From Candidatus Burkholderia humilis (GTDB lineage: Bacteria; Pseudomonadota; Gammaproteobacteria; Burkholderiales; Burkholderiaceae): a DNA stretch of 64,000 bases. The stretch is taken from assembly GCA_001184405.1 (NCBI GenBank), contig LFMX01000003.1, positions 94,521 through 158,520 on the forward strand, given 5' to 3'. Of this stretch, positions 42,749 to 51,404 are shown piece by piece. The position numbers and the translations under genes were made by a program. Within the stretch, counting starts at the first letter, position 1. Each line of letters opens with the position of its first letter. The notes under the pieces are model-generated. The model had not been told where the DNA came from, ran no database searches, and saw only the letters and a program-made list of their open reading frames with translations.

Positions 42749-43138
42749 ATGGACATGCAACAACTCGTTTCAGAATTTCTTTCTTCTCAACACGGCGCGC
42801 AGGCCACGCAAGCGCTGACCGATCAAGGTTTCAGCACTGAAGACAGCCAGCAAATGCTCGGCACGGCCGCTGAAACGGCACACGCGCACGCCGAAGATCA
42901 AAACCAGGGTTTGCTCGGCAATCATCCGGGCAAGAGCTTTTTCGCGGCAATGGCGGCGGGACTCGTGCGCGGCGACGGCTTTTTCAAATCGATGGAAGAA
43001 GGCGGCGAAGGGGTGTTGACGGGACGCATCGCGGAGTCGATCGCAGCGCGCATGGGTATCGATCCGGGCACGGCATCGAGCGTCGCGGCGGCGGCCACGC
43101 CTTACGTCATTTCGTTCTTGCGTGAGAAGTTCGCTTAA
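42749..43138 (+). CDS. uncharacterised protein, DUF937/YidB-like features
   Basis: Protein of 129 residues with AGAGGAG nine bases before the ATG. It is Gly-, Ala- and Gln-rich with amphipathic helices (LVSEFLSSQHGAQATQALTD; FSTEDSQQMLGTAAETAHAH; AAMAAGLVRGDGFFKSMEEG). A small-residue C-terminal half lacks a signal peptide. It vaguely recalls DUF937/YidB proteins, but I cannot confirm membership. Intact, and followed by a terminator. Confidence 0.6.
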   Translation: MDMQQLVSEFLSSQHGAQATQALTDQGFSTEDSQQMLGTAAETAHAHAEDQNQGLLGNHPGKSFFAAMAAGLVRGDGFFKSMEEGGEGVLTGRIAESIAARMGIDPGTASSVAAAATPYVISFLREKFA

Positions 43139-43153
43139 GGTTTTTCAAGGCGT

Positions 43154-43183
43154 AAAAAAGCCGCTCCTCGGAGCGGCTTTTTT
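43154..43183. terminator. bidirectional terminator between the DUF protein and gap
   Basis: AAAAAAGCCGCTCC and GGAGCGGCTTTTTT are perfect arms with a minimal loop, placed between convergent genes 16 bases after one stop and 13 before the other. Confidence 0.92.
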
Positions 43184-43196
43184 CATTCCGCGAACC

Positions 43197-44207
43197 TTAC
43201 TTCGCGTTGGCCAGCGCAACCGCCGTATCCAGCATGCGGTTCGAGAAGCCCCATTCGTTGTCGTACCAGCTCGACACCTTGACCAGACGGCCCGAGACCT
43301 TCGTGAGCGTTGCATCGAACGTCGACGAAGCCGGGTTGTGGTTGTAGTCGATCGACACGAGCGGTGCGTCGTTGTAGCCGAGCACGCCCTTGAGCGAACC
43401 TTCGGCCGCCTCCTTCATGATCTTGTTCACTTCTTCGACCGTCGTATCGCGCGCAGCAATGAACGACAGATCGACGACGGACACGTTGATCGTCGGGACG
43501 CGAATGGCGTAGCCGTCGAGCTTGCCGTTCAGTTCCGGCAGCACCAGACCGACCGCCGATGCAGCGCCCGTCTTCGTCGGAATCTGGCTATGCGTAGCCG
43601 AACGCGCGCGGCGCAGGTCTTCGTGATACACGTCGGTCAGCACCTGATCGTTCGTGTACGCGTGGATCGTGGTCATCAGACCGTTCACCAGACCGATCTT
43701 GTCGTTCAGCGGCTTGACGAGCGGCACCAGGCAGTTCGTCGTGCACGATGCGTTCGAGATCACCGTGTCCGATGCCTTCAGCACGTCGTGGTTCACGCCG
43801 TACACGATGGTCGCGTCCACGTCCTTGCCGCCCGGTGCGGAAATGATGACCTTCTTTGCGCCGCCTTTGATGTGCGCGTTCGCCTTTTCCTTCGTCGTGA
43901 AAAAGCCCGTGCACTCGAACACGACGTCGACCTTCAGCTCGTCCCACGGCAGTTCGGCCGGGTTGCGGTTGGCCAGCACGCGGATCTTGTCGCCGTTGAC
44001 AACGAGGTAATCGCCGTCCACCGACACTTCGCCTAGAAACTTGCCGTGCGCCGTGTCGTATTGCGTCAGATGCGCGTTCGTCTTGGCATCGCCGAGATCG
44101 TTGATGGCAACGATTTCGATGTCGTGCTTCTTGCCGTTTTCATAGAAGGCGCGCAGCGTGTTGCGGCCGATCCGGCCGTAGCCGTTGATTGCAACGCGAA
44201 TCGTCAT
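43197..44207 (-). CDS. gap: glyceraldehyde-3-phosphate dehydrogenase
   Basis: NAD-dependent glycolytic/gluconeogenic enzyme of 336 residues. N-terminal [20 protein letters not shown], the catalytic Cys in [20 protein letters not shown] near residue 155, and the C-terminal [25 protein letters not shown] lies before the ATG, overlapping the end of tkt. Intact. Confidence 0.97.
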   Translation of the reverse strand: MTIRVAINGYGRIGRNTLRAFYENGKKHDIEIVAINDLGDAKTNAHLTQYDTAHGKFLGEVSVDGDYLVVNGDKIRVLANRNPAELPWDELKVDVVFECTGFFTTKEKANAHIKGGAKKVIISAPGGKDVDATIVYGVNHDVLKASDTVISNASCTTNCLVPLVKPLNDKIGLVNGLMTTIHAYTNDQVLTDVYHEDLRRARSATHSQIPTKTGAASAVGLVLPELNGKLDGYAIRVPTINVSVVDLSFIAARDTTVEEVNKIMKEAAEGSLKGVLGYNDAPLVSIDYNHNPASSTFDATLTKVSGRLVKVSSWYDNEWGFSNRMLDTAVALANAK

Positions 44208-44210
44208 GGT

Positions 44211-46304
44211 CTATCTCCTGATGGCTAAAAAAACCTGATGTCGCTGACGTGAAACCCTTAGCCGTAGCGCGGCTTGCGCCGTGGCAACGACGTTTTCCAC
44301 GGTGAACCCGAAGTGCTTGAACAGCGCACCCGCCGGCGCCGACTCGCCGAACGTGTCGATGCCGACCACGCCGCCTTCGAGGCCCACGTACTTGCGCCAG
44401 AAATCCGTCACGCCCGCTTCGATCGCCACGCGCGCCACGCCCTTGGGCAGCACGCGCTCGCGATACTCCGCGTCTTGCTTGTCGAACACGTTCGTGCAGG
44501 GCATCGACACGACACGCGCGCCGATTCCGACCTTCGCCAATTCCTCGACCGCCTGCATGGCGAGCTGCACTTCCGAACCGGTCGCGATCAAGATGATCTT
44601 GCGCGCCGGAATGTCATCGTTCCAGTCGCGCAGCACGTAGCCGCCCTTCGCGATGTTGGCGATCTGCACGTCGTTGCGCGGCGAGAATTGCAGGTTCTGG
44701 CGGCTGAAAATCAGCGTCGACGGGCCGTTGTGCGCAATCGCGTGCGTCCAGGCCACCGCCGTTTCGACGGTATCCGCCGGACGCCACGTCTGCAGATTCG
44801 GAATCAGGCGCAGGCTGGACACGTGTTCGATTGACTGGTGCGTCGGGCCGTCTTCGCCGAGACCGATGGAATCGTGCGTGAACACGAAGATCGAGCGCGA
44901 TTTCATCAGTGCGGCGACGCGCAGCGCGTTGCGGCTGTAGTCCGAGAACGTAAGGAACGTGCCGCCGAACGGACGATAGCCGCCGTGCAGCGCAAGGCCG
45001 TTGATCGCCGCCGACATGCCGAATTCGCGCACGCCGTAATTGATATGATTGCCCCACTGGATGCCGCCCGACGGATTCGCGTTTTCCGCATCGCCCGCGG
45101 CACGCACGGCTTTCGATGCCTTCCAGTTGGTCAAATTCGAACCGGTCAGGTCAGCCGAGCCGCCGAGCAATTCCGGCAGCGCCGCCGCGAGCCCTTCGAT
45201 GGTGTTCTGCGATGCCTTGCGCGTCGCGACCGTTTCGGCCTTCTGGTTCGCGTCTTCGATGATCTCCGCCGCGGCTTCCGCCCAGTTAGCCGGCAAGTCG
45301 CCGTTCATGCGGCGCGCGAATTCGGCGGCTTCCGCGCCGTACTTCGACTTGTACGCATCGAACGCCTTGTTCCATTCGGTTTCCGCGTGCGCGCCCTGTT
45401 CCTTCGCGTCCCACGCGGCATACACTTCCGCCGGAATTTCGAACGGACCATAGTTCCAGCCGATGGCCGCGCGCGTCGCCGCGATTTCCTTGTCGCCGAG
45501 CGGCGCGCCGTGCGCATCGTGACCGCCCGCCTTGGTCGGCGCGCCCTTGCCGATGACCGTGCGGCAGCAAATCAGCGTCGGCTTGTCCGACTTCTTCGCC
45601 TGCGCGATGGCGGCATCGACAGCATCGACGTTATGGCCGTCCACGCCACGGATCACGTTCCAGCCGTACGCTTCGAAGCGCCTGGGCGTGTCGTCGTGGA
45701 ACCAGTGCTCCACGTGACCGTCGATGGAAATGCCGTTGTCATCCCACAGCGCGATCAGCTTGTTCAGCTTCAGCGTGCCCGCGAGCGAACAGGCTTCGTG
45801 CGAAATGCCTTCCATGAGACAGCCGTCGCCGAGGAACACGTACGTGTAGTGATCGACGATCTTCGCATCGGCCTTATTGAATTCGGCGGCGAGCAGCGCT
45901 TCGGCGAGCGCCATGCCGACCGCATTGCCGACGCCCTGGCCGAGCGGGCCGGTCGTCGTCTCGACGCCCGCCGTGATGCCGTATTCCGGATGGCCCGGCG
46001 TCTTCGAATGCAATTGACGGAAATTCTTGAGTTCGCTCATCGGCAGGTCGTAGCCGGTGAGGTGCAGGAGCGAATACAGCAACATGGAGCCGTGACCGTT
46101 CGACAGAATGAAACGGTCGCGGTCGAACCAGTGCGGATTCACCGGATTGTGCTTCAGATGACGTGACCACAACGCGACGCCGATTTCCGGCATGCCCATC
46201 GGCATGCCGGGGTGGCCGGAGTTGGCTTGTTGAACGGCGTCCATCGCGAGCGCGCGGATTGCGTTGGCCATGAGGGCGGTCTGGCTGGAGGTCGGGATCG
46301 TCAT
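44211..46304 (-). CDS. tkt: transketolase, with an anomalous C-terminal run-on
   Basis: Thiamine-diphosphate enzyme of the non-oxidative pentose phosphate pathway, 697 residues. [20 protein letters not shown] begins the N-terminal domain; the TPP/metal motif is [18 protein letters not shown]; the pyrimidine domain reads [20 protein letters not shown]. The body is intact. After [15 protein letters not shown] the last roughly 20 residues ([18 protein letters not shown]) look unlike the family and run to within three bases of the gap ATG, through its ribosome site. In another frame a TAA occurs at about 44250-44252. A small indel near 44262 probably removed the natural stop. Activity is likely retained. 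Confidence 0.93.
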   Translation of the reverse strand: MTIPTSSQTALMANAIRALAMDAVQQANSGHPGMPMGMPEIGVALWSRHLKHNPVNPHWFDRDRFILSNGHGSMLLYSLLHLTGYDLPMSELKNFRQLHSKTPGHPEYGITAGVETTTGPLGQGVGNAVGMALAEALLAAEFNKADAKIVDHYTYVFLGDGCLMEGISHEACSLAGTLKLNKLIALWDDNGISIDGHVEHWFHDDTPRRFEAYGWNVIRGVDGHNVDAVDAAIAQAKKSDKPTLICCRTVIGKGAPTKAGGHDAHGAPLGDKEIAATRAAIGWNYGPFEIPAEVYAAWDAKEQGAHAETEWNKAFDAYKSKYGAEAAEFARRMNGDLPANWAEAAAEIIEDANQKAETVATRKASQNTIEGLAAALPELLGGSADLTGSNLTNWKASKAVRAAGDAENANPSGGIQWGNHINYGVREFGMSAAINGLALHGGYRPFGGTFLTFSDYSRNALRVAALMKSRSIFVFTHDSIGLGEDGPTHQSIEHVSSLRLIPNLQTWRPADTVETAVAWTHAIAHNGPSTLIFSRQNLQFSPRNDVQIANIAKGGYVLRDWNDDIPARKIILIATGSEVQLAMQAVEELAKVGIGARVVSMPCTNVFDKQDAEYRERVLPKGVARVAIEAGVTDFWRKYVGLEGGVVGIDTFGESAPAGALFKHFGFTVENVVATAQAALRLRVSRQRHQVFLAIRR

Positions 46305-46722
46305 TGTCGAAAGTCGGGCTGGTCCTGAAATGATCCGCGGTGCTTCCCTTGTGCAGAAGCGTTGGGAGCTTCTGGCCGCATCGCCGGACCCGCGAGACTT
46401 AACGTTGAGATACCACGTTTTCAGGACCGGAACGACGAGAAACGACGAGGATAGGAAGGCCGTTATTCTAACAGACCGGTCCGATTGACACGCGCCTTAC
46501 AGCCGCCAAATGCTCGCCGTCACCGGCGCATGTTCACCGATACATCCGGTGCGGGCACGTTCCGTGCAATGCGAGGCCGCAGCGGGCGGCGTGCTTTCCC
46601 GCGTGATGCGGTGGCTCGGACGAACGGCGTGCGCTGCGACCATCCGTCCGATTGTTTGCAAGGCTTCGTGGCAAAATACCTCTCATCCAGTTCGTGCAGC
46701 AAGGTTTCAAGGAGTGCTTTCG
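46305..46722. other. intergenic region between tkt and the VOC gene
   Basis: 418 bases between divergent genes. No conserved gene, repeat or palindrome is recognisable. It must contain the tkt promoter. Open frames here extend into the VOC pseudogene but have no ribosome site or family match before 46723. Confidence 0.45.
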
Positions 46723-47134
46723 ATGACCGATCCCCGCCCAGCCGACGTGCCGTGGCTCACGCCCTACCTGACCGTGCGGGACGCGCGCGTGAGCGTCGCG
46801 TTTTACGAGAAGGCGCTCGGTTTCGCGGTGCGCGACAGTGTGAACGACGACGGCACCGTCATCCACGTCGAGATGACGTATCGCGGGCTTGATCATCATG
46901 TTCGCGCCGGAGGGCGCATACGGTTCGCAGGCGCGCCCGGCAAAAAGCGCCGGGCAAATGGCGCCGCAGTCGTTCTACCTGTATGTCGATGACGTCGACG
47001 CCACCTTCGCGCAGGCCATCGCCGTGGGCGCGAAAGCGCTGATCGAACCGCAGGACTAGTTCTGGGGCGACCGTTTCGCGCAGATCGAAGACCCGGACGG
47101 TTATCGCTGGGCGATTGCGCGGCATCTCGGCTGA
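46723..47134 (+). pseudogene. VOC/glyoxalase-like protein, one frameshift and one nonsense codon
   Basis: Vicinal-oxygen-chelate fold protein of about 137 residues, of the type resembling PhnB/bleomycin resistance proteins. MTDPRPADVPWLTPYLTVRD, VSVAFYEKALGFAVRD and IHVEMTYRG are in frame from the ATG at 46723 (AAGGAG upstream). Near 46888 the frame shifts to LIIMFAPEGAYGSQARPAKS, then PQSFYLYVDDVDATFAQAIA. TAG at 47057-47059 stands where a Gln is expected (family QDQFWGDR), and DRFAQIEDPDGYRWAIARHL follows to TGA 47132-47134. Both lesions remove the second half of the fold. Confidence 0.83.
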
Positions 47135-47194
47135 CCCGCAGCTTCGCGCTGTTTCACGCTATCCGCGGATATCGAAATCCGCGATCGACATTCC

Positions 47195-47928
47195 ATGCCA
47201 CGTTTTCACGTTGACGGCCCCTTGTCGGTGGGCCAACTCCTCACGCTTCCCGACGATGTCGTGCGCCACGTGCACGTCCTGCGTCTGCAGACCGGCGACG
47301 CCATTACCCTTTTCGATGGCCGCGGCGGCGAATATCGCGCGGAACTCATCGATATCGCCAAACGCGCGGCGAGCCCGCGCATCGACGAATACGACGATCG
47401 GGAAGCCCAGCCGCCCTATCGCGTGACGCTGGCGCAAGGCGTCGCGGGCGGCGACAAGATGGACTGGCTGATAGAGAAAGCGGTCGAACTCGGTGTGTGG
47501 GCCATCACGCCGATCACGGCCGAACTGGGCGTCGTACGGCTCGCCGGCGAACGCGCACTGCGTCGGCAGGCGCACTGGCAGGCGATCACGCGCGCGGCCT
47601 GCGAGCAATGCGGACGCAATCGCGTGCCGGACGTCGCGCCGCCGGGCGATCTCGATGCGTGGCTCAACACGCTTCCCACCGCCGTCGATGGTGAATGGCG
47701 GCGGCTGTCGCCGCGTGCCGAGGTGAGCTTCGCGTCGCTGCCAGCGCACGCGCCGGACGGACCGGTGACGCTCGCCATCGGTCCGGAAGCCGGGTTTTCG
47801 CCTGCGGAAGAGGAGCGATCATCGCGGCGGGCTTTCGCGCCATCGGCCTTGGTTCGCGTGTATTGCGCACGGAGACGGCGGGCGTCGCGATACTCGGAGC
47901 GCTCGCGGCACGCTGGGGCGGTTGGTGA
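47195..47928 (+). pseudogene. rsmE: 16S rRNA m3U1498 methyltransferase RsmE, C-terminal frameshift
   Basis: SPOUT-class methyltransferase. The N-terminal PUA-like domain (MPRFHVDGPLSVGQLLTLPD, VRHVHVLRLQTGDAITLFDG) and the start of the knot domain (VTLAQGVAGGDKMDWLIEKA, ITPITAELGVVRLAGERA) are intact. At IGPEAGFSPAEE near 47814 extra bases shift the frame. The SAM-binding knot end AIIAAGFRAIGLGSRVLRTE, TAGVAILGALAARWGGW continues in another frame to the stop at 47926-47928. The unshifted product carries an unrelated Arg-rich tail, so cofactor binding should be lost. Confidence 0.88.
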
Positions 47929-47979
47929 AGCGGCGCGATACGCGCTTTCAGTTCCGGCAGACGGCCACGCAAAAACGAA

Positions 47980-48025
47980 AAAAGCCCGATGGGCGCGCCT
48001 TCCTGGCTGCATCCATCGGGCTTTT
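47980..48025. terminator. bidirectional terminator between rsmE and barstar
   Basis: Perfect 13-base arms AAAAGCCCGATGG and CCATCGGGCTTTT, with a 20-base loop, between convergent genes. Confidence 0.85.
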
Positions 48026-48044
48026 CGATGAAACCGCGCCGCGT

Positions 48045-48629
48045 TTACACGAACGAATAAAACACGCGGAACGCCACGCGCCGCTCGCCCCAAAACTCGG
48101 CGGCATCGCGGAAAACGTCCAGCAACACTTCGCGTCCTTCCTTGTCGAACTTTTGCGCGATCGGCAATTGTTCGAGCACGATCACGAAGCCCGGCTGCGA
48201 ACCCGCCTTGTGCACGAGTTCCGTCAGCGAGTCATACAACGCGTCGTAATTCTTGCCAAAGTGCTTGGGAAACAGAAACGACGTGGCGATTGTCTCGAGC
48301 ACTTCCTGTTTGCTCTGCGCCTGACCGAGATAGGCGTAAAGGAAATGCTGACCGAGCTTGGTCGCCTCATCCGCGAGATCCTGCACGCGGAACGCACGAA
48401 TCGACTGGACGATGTTCGGCCGCACGGTCGCGAAAAGAGACTCCGGTTCGTCATCCGGATGAGCCGAATGAGCAGGCTGCGCGTTTTCCGGGTTGATCTC
48501 TTCCTCGGGTCTGTTGTCGTGTTCTGTCATGTGTAGCCGCAATACTCGCTGGAACAGGTTGCCATCGCCGGTGGCGGCGAAAAGATCACTCGCGACACCG
48601 TGGTCGTGCACGTAGATGTTGTCGCTCAT
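48045..48629 (-). CDS. barstar-family RNase inhibitor
   Basis: Protein of 194 residues whose C-terminal half is a barstar fold (PF01337 type): LFPKHFGKNYDALYDSLTEL is the hallmark, then GFVIVLEQLPIAQKFDKEGR and FRDAAEFWGERRVAFRVFYS. The N-terminal 90 residues are an acidic extension. An internal ATG (MTEHDNRPEEEINPE) is an alternative start. The ATG at 48627-48629 overlaps the end of a barnase gene as ATGA, the standard toxin-immunity arrangement. Intact, even though the cognate nuclease is ruined. Its role is to hold the nuclease inactive in the cytoplasm. Confidence 0.88.
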   Translation of the reverse strand: MSDNIYVHDHGVASDLFAATGDGNLFQRVLRLHMTEHDNRPEEEINPENAQPAHSAHPDDEPESLFATVRPNIVQSIRAFRVQDLADEATKLGQHFLYAYLGQAQSKQEVLETIATSFLFPKHFGKNYDALYDSLTELVHKAGSQPGFVIVLEQLPIAQKFDKEGREVLLDVFRDAAEFWGERRVAFRVFYSFV

Positions 48630-48930
48630 GCCGTTAATCCCGTAAAGCGTTTAAAACTGGCGTAATAGTCATCCGAAAAGTGGCAATTGCAAATGTGCCG
48701 CTTCGGACCGCCGCATACGATTCAGCGCGCGCCGCGATCCCTCGGGCGAGTCGTGCGAACGGTGTATGCGGGGTGATCGTCACGTGAATGCGGAAAAGCA
48801 CACGCTCGCGACTGCCGGACACGACGCCGTCTTCTCCTGAGGGAAAGGGCCGCCCGCTTCGATCAGCCGTCCATGCGCGACCACCTACCGGGACAATACG
48901 CGCGATGTGACGGTGGTCAGCCCATTGCGT
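48626..48930 (-). pseudogene. barnase-like secreted ribonuclease (N1/T1 family), inactivated
   Basis: Not visible as one open frame. Reading minus-strand pieces in order gives RLIEAGGPFP, then (shifted) GEDGVVSGSRERVLF, then (shifted) HPAYTVRTTRPRDRGAR-stop-IVCGGPKR and finally DDYYASFKRFTGLTA ending at TGA 48626-48628. This follows the barnase pattern: AGGPF, DG-V-F-NRE--LP, YTV-TPG-RDRGARRIVCGG, and DHYASF. TGA at 48722-48724 replaces an Arg codon (CGA) in GARRIV; two frame changes lie near 48800 and 48850. The catalytic Glu/Arg/His regions are split or lost. The 5' end beyond about 48930 and the signal peptide cannot be traced. The stop overlaps the barstar start. Confidence 0.75.
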
Positions 48931-49023
48931 TTTCGCCCGCTACGCTCCTTCCTGCCGGTTGATTCCCGGCTGCTGAAGCCGCGCGAAACGATCGTCCCGC
49001 GTCGAATCAGAATCAGACGACAT

Positions 49024-49100
49024 GTAGGGTAGCCCCCTTCCTTTCGGAAGAGCGCCCCCTAAGAACCGTACGTGCGAGTTTCCCCGCATACGGCTCAAGC
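49024..49100 (-). mobile_element. 3' end relic of a group II intron (domains V and VI)
   Basis: On the minus strand 49063-49096 is a canonical 34-nt domain V. GAGCCGT pairs with ACGGTTC, a GCGGG stem is closed by a GAAA tetraloop and pairs with CTCGC, and a two-base AC bulge sits on the 3' side. The AGC catalytic triad lies in the first stem. Domain VI follows (GCTCTTCC-GAAA-GGAAGGGG) with a CTACCC end near 49026 and an unpaired A placed as a branch point. No reverse transcriptase or 5' intron domains are found upstream, so this is a non-mobile fragment. Confidence 0.8.
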
Positions 49101-49116
49101 CTTACCGAAGTCCTTA

Positions 49117-49194
49117 CTATTGCAGGGCCGGCTTAGTCACCGCAATATTACCAGCGAGAGCCCAGAGATCGTCGTCAAGTATGGGTCTGGCCAT
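49117..49194 (-). mobile_element. IS5-like transposase N-terminal stub
   Basis: A 25-codon frame MARPILDDDLWALAGNIAVT ends in TAG. The first 14 residues match the usual start of IS5/IS427-group transposases (MARP--DD-LW). What follows is not transposase-like, and the frame lies directly upstream of the intron relic. It appears to be a mosaic scar of two mobile elements. The call rests on a short match. Confidence 0.45.
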
Positions 49195-49272
49195 TTCCTT
49201 TTCGCCGTCGAAACAACGATCAGGTTAACAGGAACGGCCTGAAGTAAATAGCCCCATCCATCATTTTGTTAA
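49195..49272. other. junction sequence between mobile-element scar and aldo/keto reductase
   Basis: No gene or inverted repeat is recognised. It carries stops in the frame of the downstream reductase (TAA at about 49269), showing that the reductase N-terminus is not recoverable here. Confidence 0.5.
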
Positions 49273-50097
49273 AGCTTCTTAGCGCAGGCGCTTCGCTGGT
49301 ATCCGCGCGACGATTTCGTTTTATCGACTAAAGTGGGCCGCTTGCTTAAGCCGCACAAGCGCAGCGAAATCAACTTTTCCCCTTGGGTCGATGGCCTGCC
49401 TTTCGAACGCTCTTTCGACTATAGCTACGATGGCGCCATGCGTTCCATCGAGGACAGCTTGCAGCGTATGGGACTGGAGCGGATCGATATCGCGTTGATT
49501 CACGAGATCGACGAGCAAACGCACAGCGCGCGTCAACCCGAAGTCTTCAAGCAAGCGTTGTCAGGCGCAGCCAAAGCCTTGCTTCGTTTGCGCGATGAAG
49601 GCGTCGTCAAGGCAATCGGCATCGGCGTAAATGAATCTCCAGTCGCTCAAGCTGCGATCGAACAATTCGATTTCGATTGTATTTTGCTGGCGGGCCGCTA
49701 CACCTTGCTCGAACAGGACGCACTCGATCGTTTTCTGCCGCTTTGCGAGCGGCAAGCGGTATCCGTCATTCTGGGAGGCGGATTCAATAGCGGCATTCTC
49801 GCGACCGGCGCAGTGCCGAACGCGAAATACAACTACGCGCCCGCGAATGAATCCGTGCTGGAACGTGTGCGGCAAATCGAACGCGTCTGTCAGGCATTCA
49901 ACATTCCGCTCAAAGCCGCGGCGATGCAATTCATCGTGGCGCATCCGGCCATTCCGGCAACGATTCCGGGCGCGCGCAGCATCGCTCAACTCGAGTCGAA
50001 CATTGAAGCATTCGAGACCCGGATTCCAGACGGTTTCTGGAATGAGCTTCGCCGCCTAAGACTTATTCGCGAGGACGCGCCCACGCCGAAGGCTTAA
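49273..50097 (+). pseudogene. aldo/keto reductase (aldose 1-dehydrogenase type), N-terminus missing
   Basis: Recognisable family sequence starts at about 49273 (LAQALRWYPRDDFVLSTKVG) and runs to the stop at 50095-50097: RSIEDSLQRMGLERIDIALI, HEIDEQTHSARQPEVFKQAL, GIGVNESPVAQAAIEQFDFD, and FNIPLKAAAMQFIVAHPAIP. It resembles D-threo-aldose 1-dehydrogenase or pyridoxal 4-dehydrogenase proteins. The first roughly 65 residues, with strands 1-2 and the catalytic Asp-Tyr, are absent. A GTG at 49333 could start a 254-residue fragment, but it would be inactive. The missing end coincides with the intron/IS scar, suggesting a deletion between element and gene. Confidence 0.8.
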
Positions 50098-50118
50098 AGC
50101 GAATCCACATCGAACGCT

Positions 50119-51345
50119 TCAGAACTTATGCCGCATCCCGATTCGCAGCAACACCTGCTTGTCCGTTGTCGATGGCGTCAAGCCAGTGATCTGCGCGACC
50201 GCGGTTTGGCCGAGCGAATCGGTGCCGCTGGCTTTTTCGTAGACCGCAACCGTGTATACATCGGTACGCTTCGACAGAAAATAATCGATGCCCGCGCTAA
50301 AGAGGTTGTAATCCACGCCGCCCTTCCCGCCCGCGCCGCCGTCGCGCGTGTAGTCGTATGCGATACCCGCCAGCAGCGCCGGCGTAAATTGATACTTCGC
50401 ATTGACCTCGATGTTGTTGAACGTCGCCGTACCGCGATACCCCAACGTATTCGGTCCCGATGCCGACCCCATGTCTTCGAAGCGCGTGTTCGAATACGCG
50501 ACGTTGATATTCGCCGCGCCGATGTTCACGCCCGCGCCCGCTGCCACAATTTCAAGCCGCTTCGCCGATGCATAACCCGCGAACACGGGATTGCTCTGCG
50601 CACTCGTCGCGCTGCCGAAGCCACCGAGGTTGTTGCTCGTCGCCGGACCTGCATTCGGATTCGAGCCAAAGAACGACGTGTTCGGATTGCGGATATTCAA
50701 GTATCCCGCGCCGATGGAAAACGGCCCCGCGACATAACCCGCGCCCGCGCCCCAAATCCAGTTGTTCGAGAACGAGCCGGCCGTGCCGCCGAGATTCATC
50801 ATCGCTTCGACGGTTAGTCCACGATATGAAGTGCTGCGGAACTTGATCGAGCTATTGATGCGTCGCGAGTTGAGCGCGTTGTCCAGATCGCTCGGATGCG
50901 AGACCATGTAGCCGCCCCATTGCGGCGCGGCGAGAAACGGCCAGTACAGATCGACGACCGAATCGTATTGCCGGCCGATCGTCACGGTGCCGAACGTATG
51001 GCTCATGCCGACATACGCCTGTCGCCCGAATTCCGCGCCGCCCTGATTCAGCACGCCGTTGTTGCTATAGAAGCCGCTTTCGAGCACGAACAGCGCCTTC
51101 AATCCGCCGCCGAGATTTTCCGTGCCGCGTAAGCCCCAGCGGCTACCCTGCAAACCGACCGATCCGCCTTCGATCATCGCGATCTGATGGCCGCCTTGCA
51201 AACCCGCCGCCGTGCGCGCGCTCCGCACGTTATTCGTATAGTTGAATCCGCTGTCAATCAGGCCGTATAAGGTGACGTTGCTTTGCGCGCTCGCCCAAGC
51301 AGGCACAACGCTAAGCCATGCTAAATACTTAAGTGATTTCTTCAA
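50119..51345 (-). CDS. Gram-negative general porin (OpcP/OmpC-like)
   Basis: Outer-membrane 16-strand porin of about 408 residues. Signal peptide: LKKSLKYLAWLSVVPAWASA, followed by the mature start QSNVTLYGLIDSGFNYTNNV. Typical porin features: GSRWGLRGTENLGGGLKALF, LESGFYSNNGVLNQGGAEFG, the C-terminal Phe of LLRIGMRHKF. A TTG start at 51343-51345 is chosen because GGAGGAG lies nine bases upstream; an in-frame ATG at 51390 would add a charged, non-signal leader. Intact, while the transporter genes beside it are broken. Substrate unknown. Confidence 0.85.
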   Translation of the reverse strand: MKKSLKYLAWLSVVPAWASAQSNVTLYGLIDSGFNYTNNVRSARTAAGLQGGHQIAMIEGGSVGLQGSRWGLRGTENLGGGLKALFVLESGFYSNNGVLNQGGAEFGRQAYVGMSHTFGTVTIGRQYDSVVDLYWPFLAAPQWGGYMVSHPSDLDNALNSRRINSSIKFRSTSYRGLTVEAMMNLGGTAGSFSNNWIWGAGAGYVAGPFSIGAGYLNIRNPNTSFFGSNPNAGPATSNNLGGFGSATSAQSNPVFAGYASAKRLEIVAAGAGVNIGAANINVAYSNTRFEDMGSASGPNTLGYRGTATFNNIEVNAKYQFTPALLAGIAYDYTRDGGAGGKGGVDYNLFSAGIDYFLSKRTDVYTVAVYEKASGTDSLGQTAVAQITGLTPSTTDKQVLLRIGMRHKF

Positions 51346-51404
51346 TTTAAATTGCTCCTCCGTGGATATTTTCTTAGCGAGCGGCGACACGCGCCGCCCT
51401 ATTC

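Noticed and set aside
48634..48822. A 62-codon minus-strand frame starting at GTG as a small protein gene
   Set aside because: It is one wrong frame of the barnase remnant; only its first codons belong to the nuclease, the rest is shifted.
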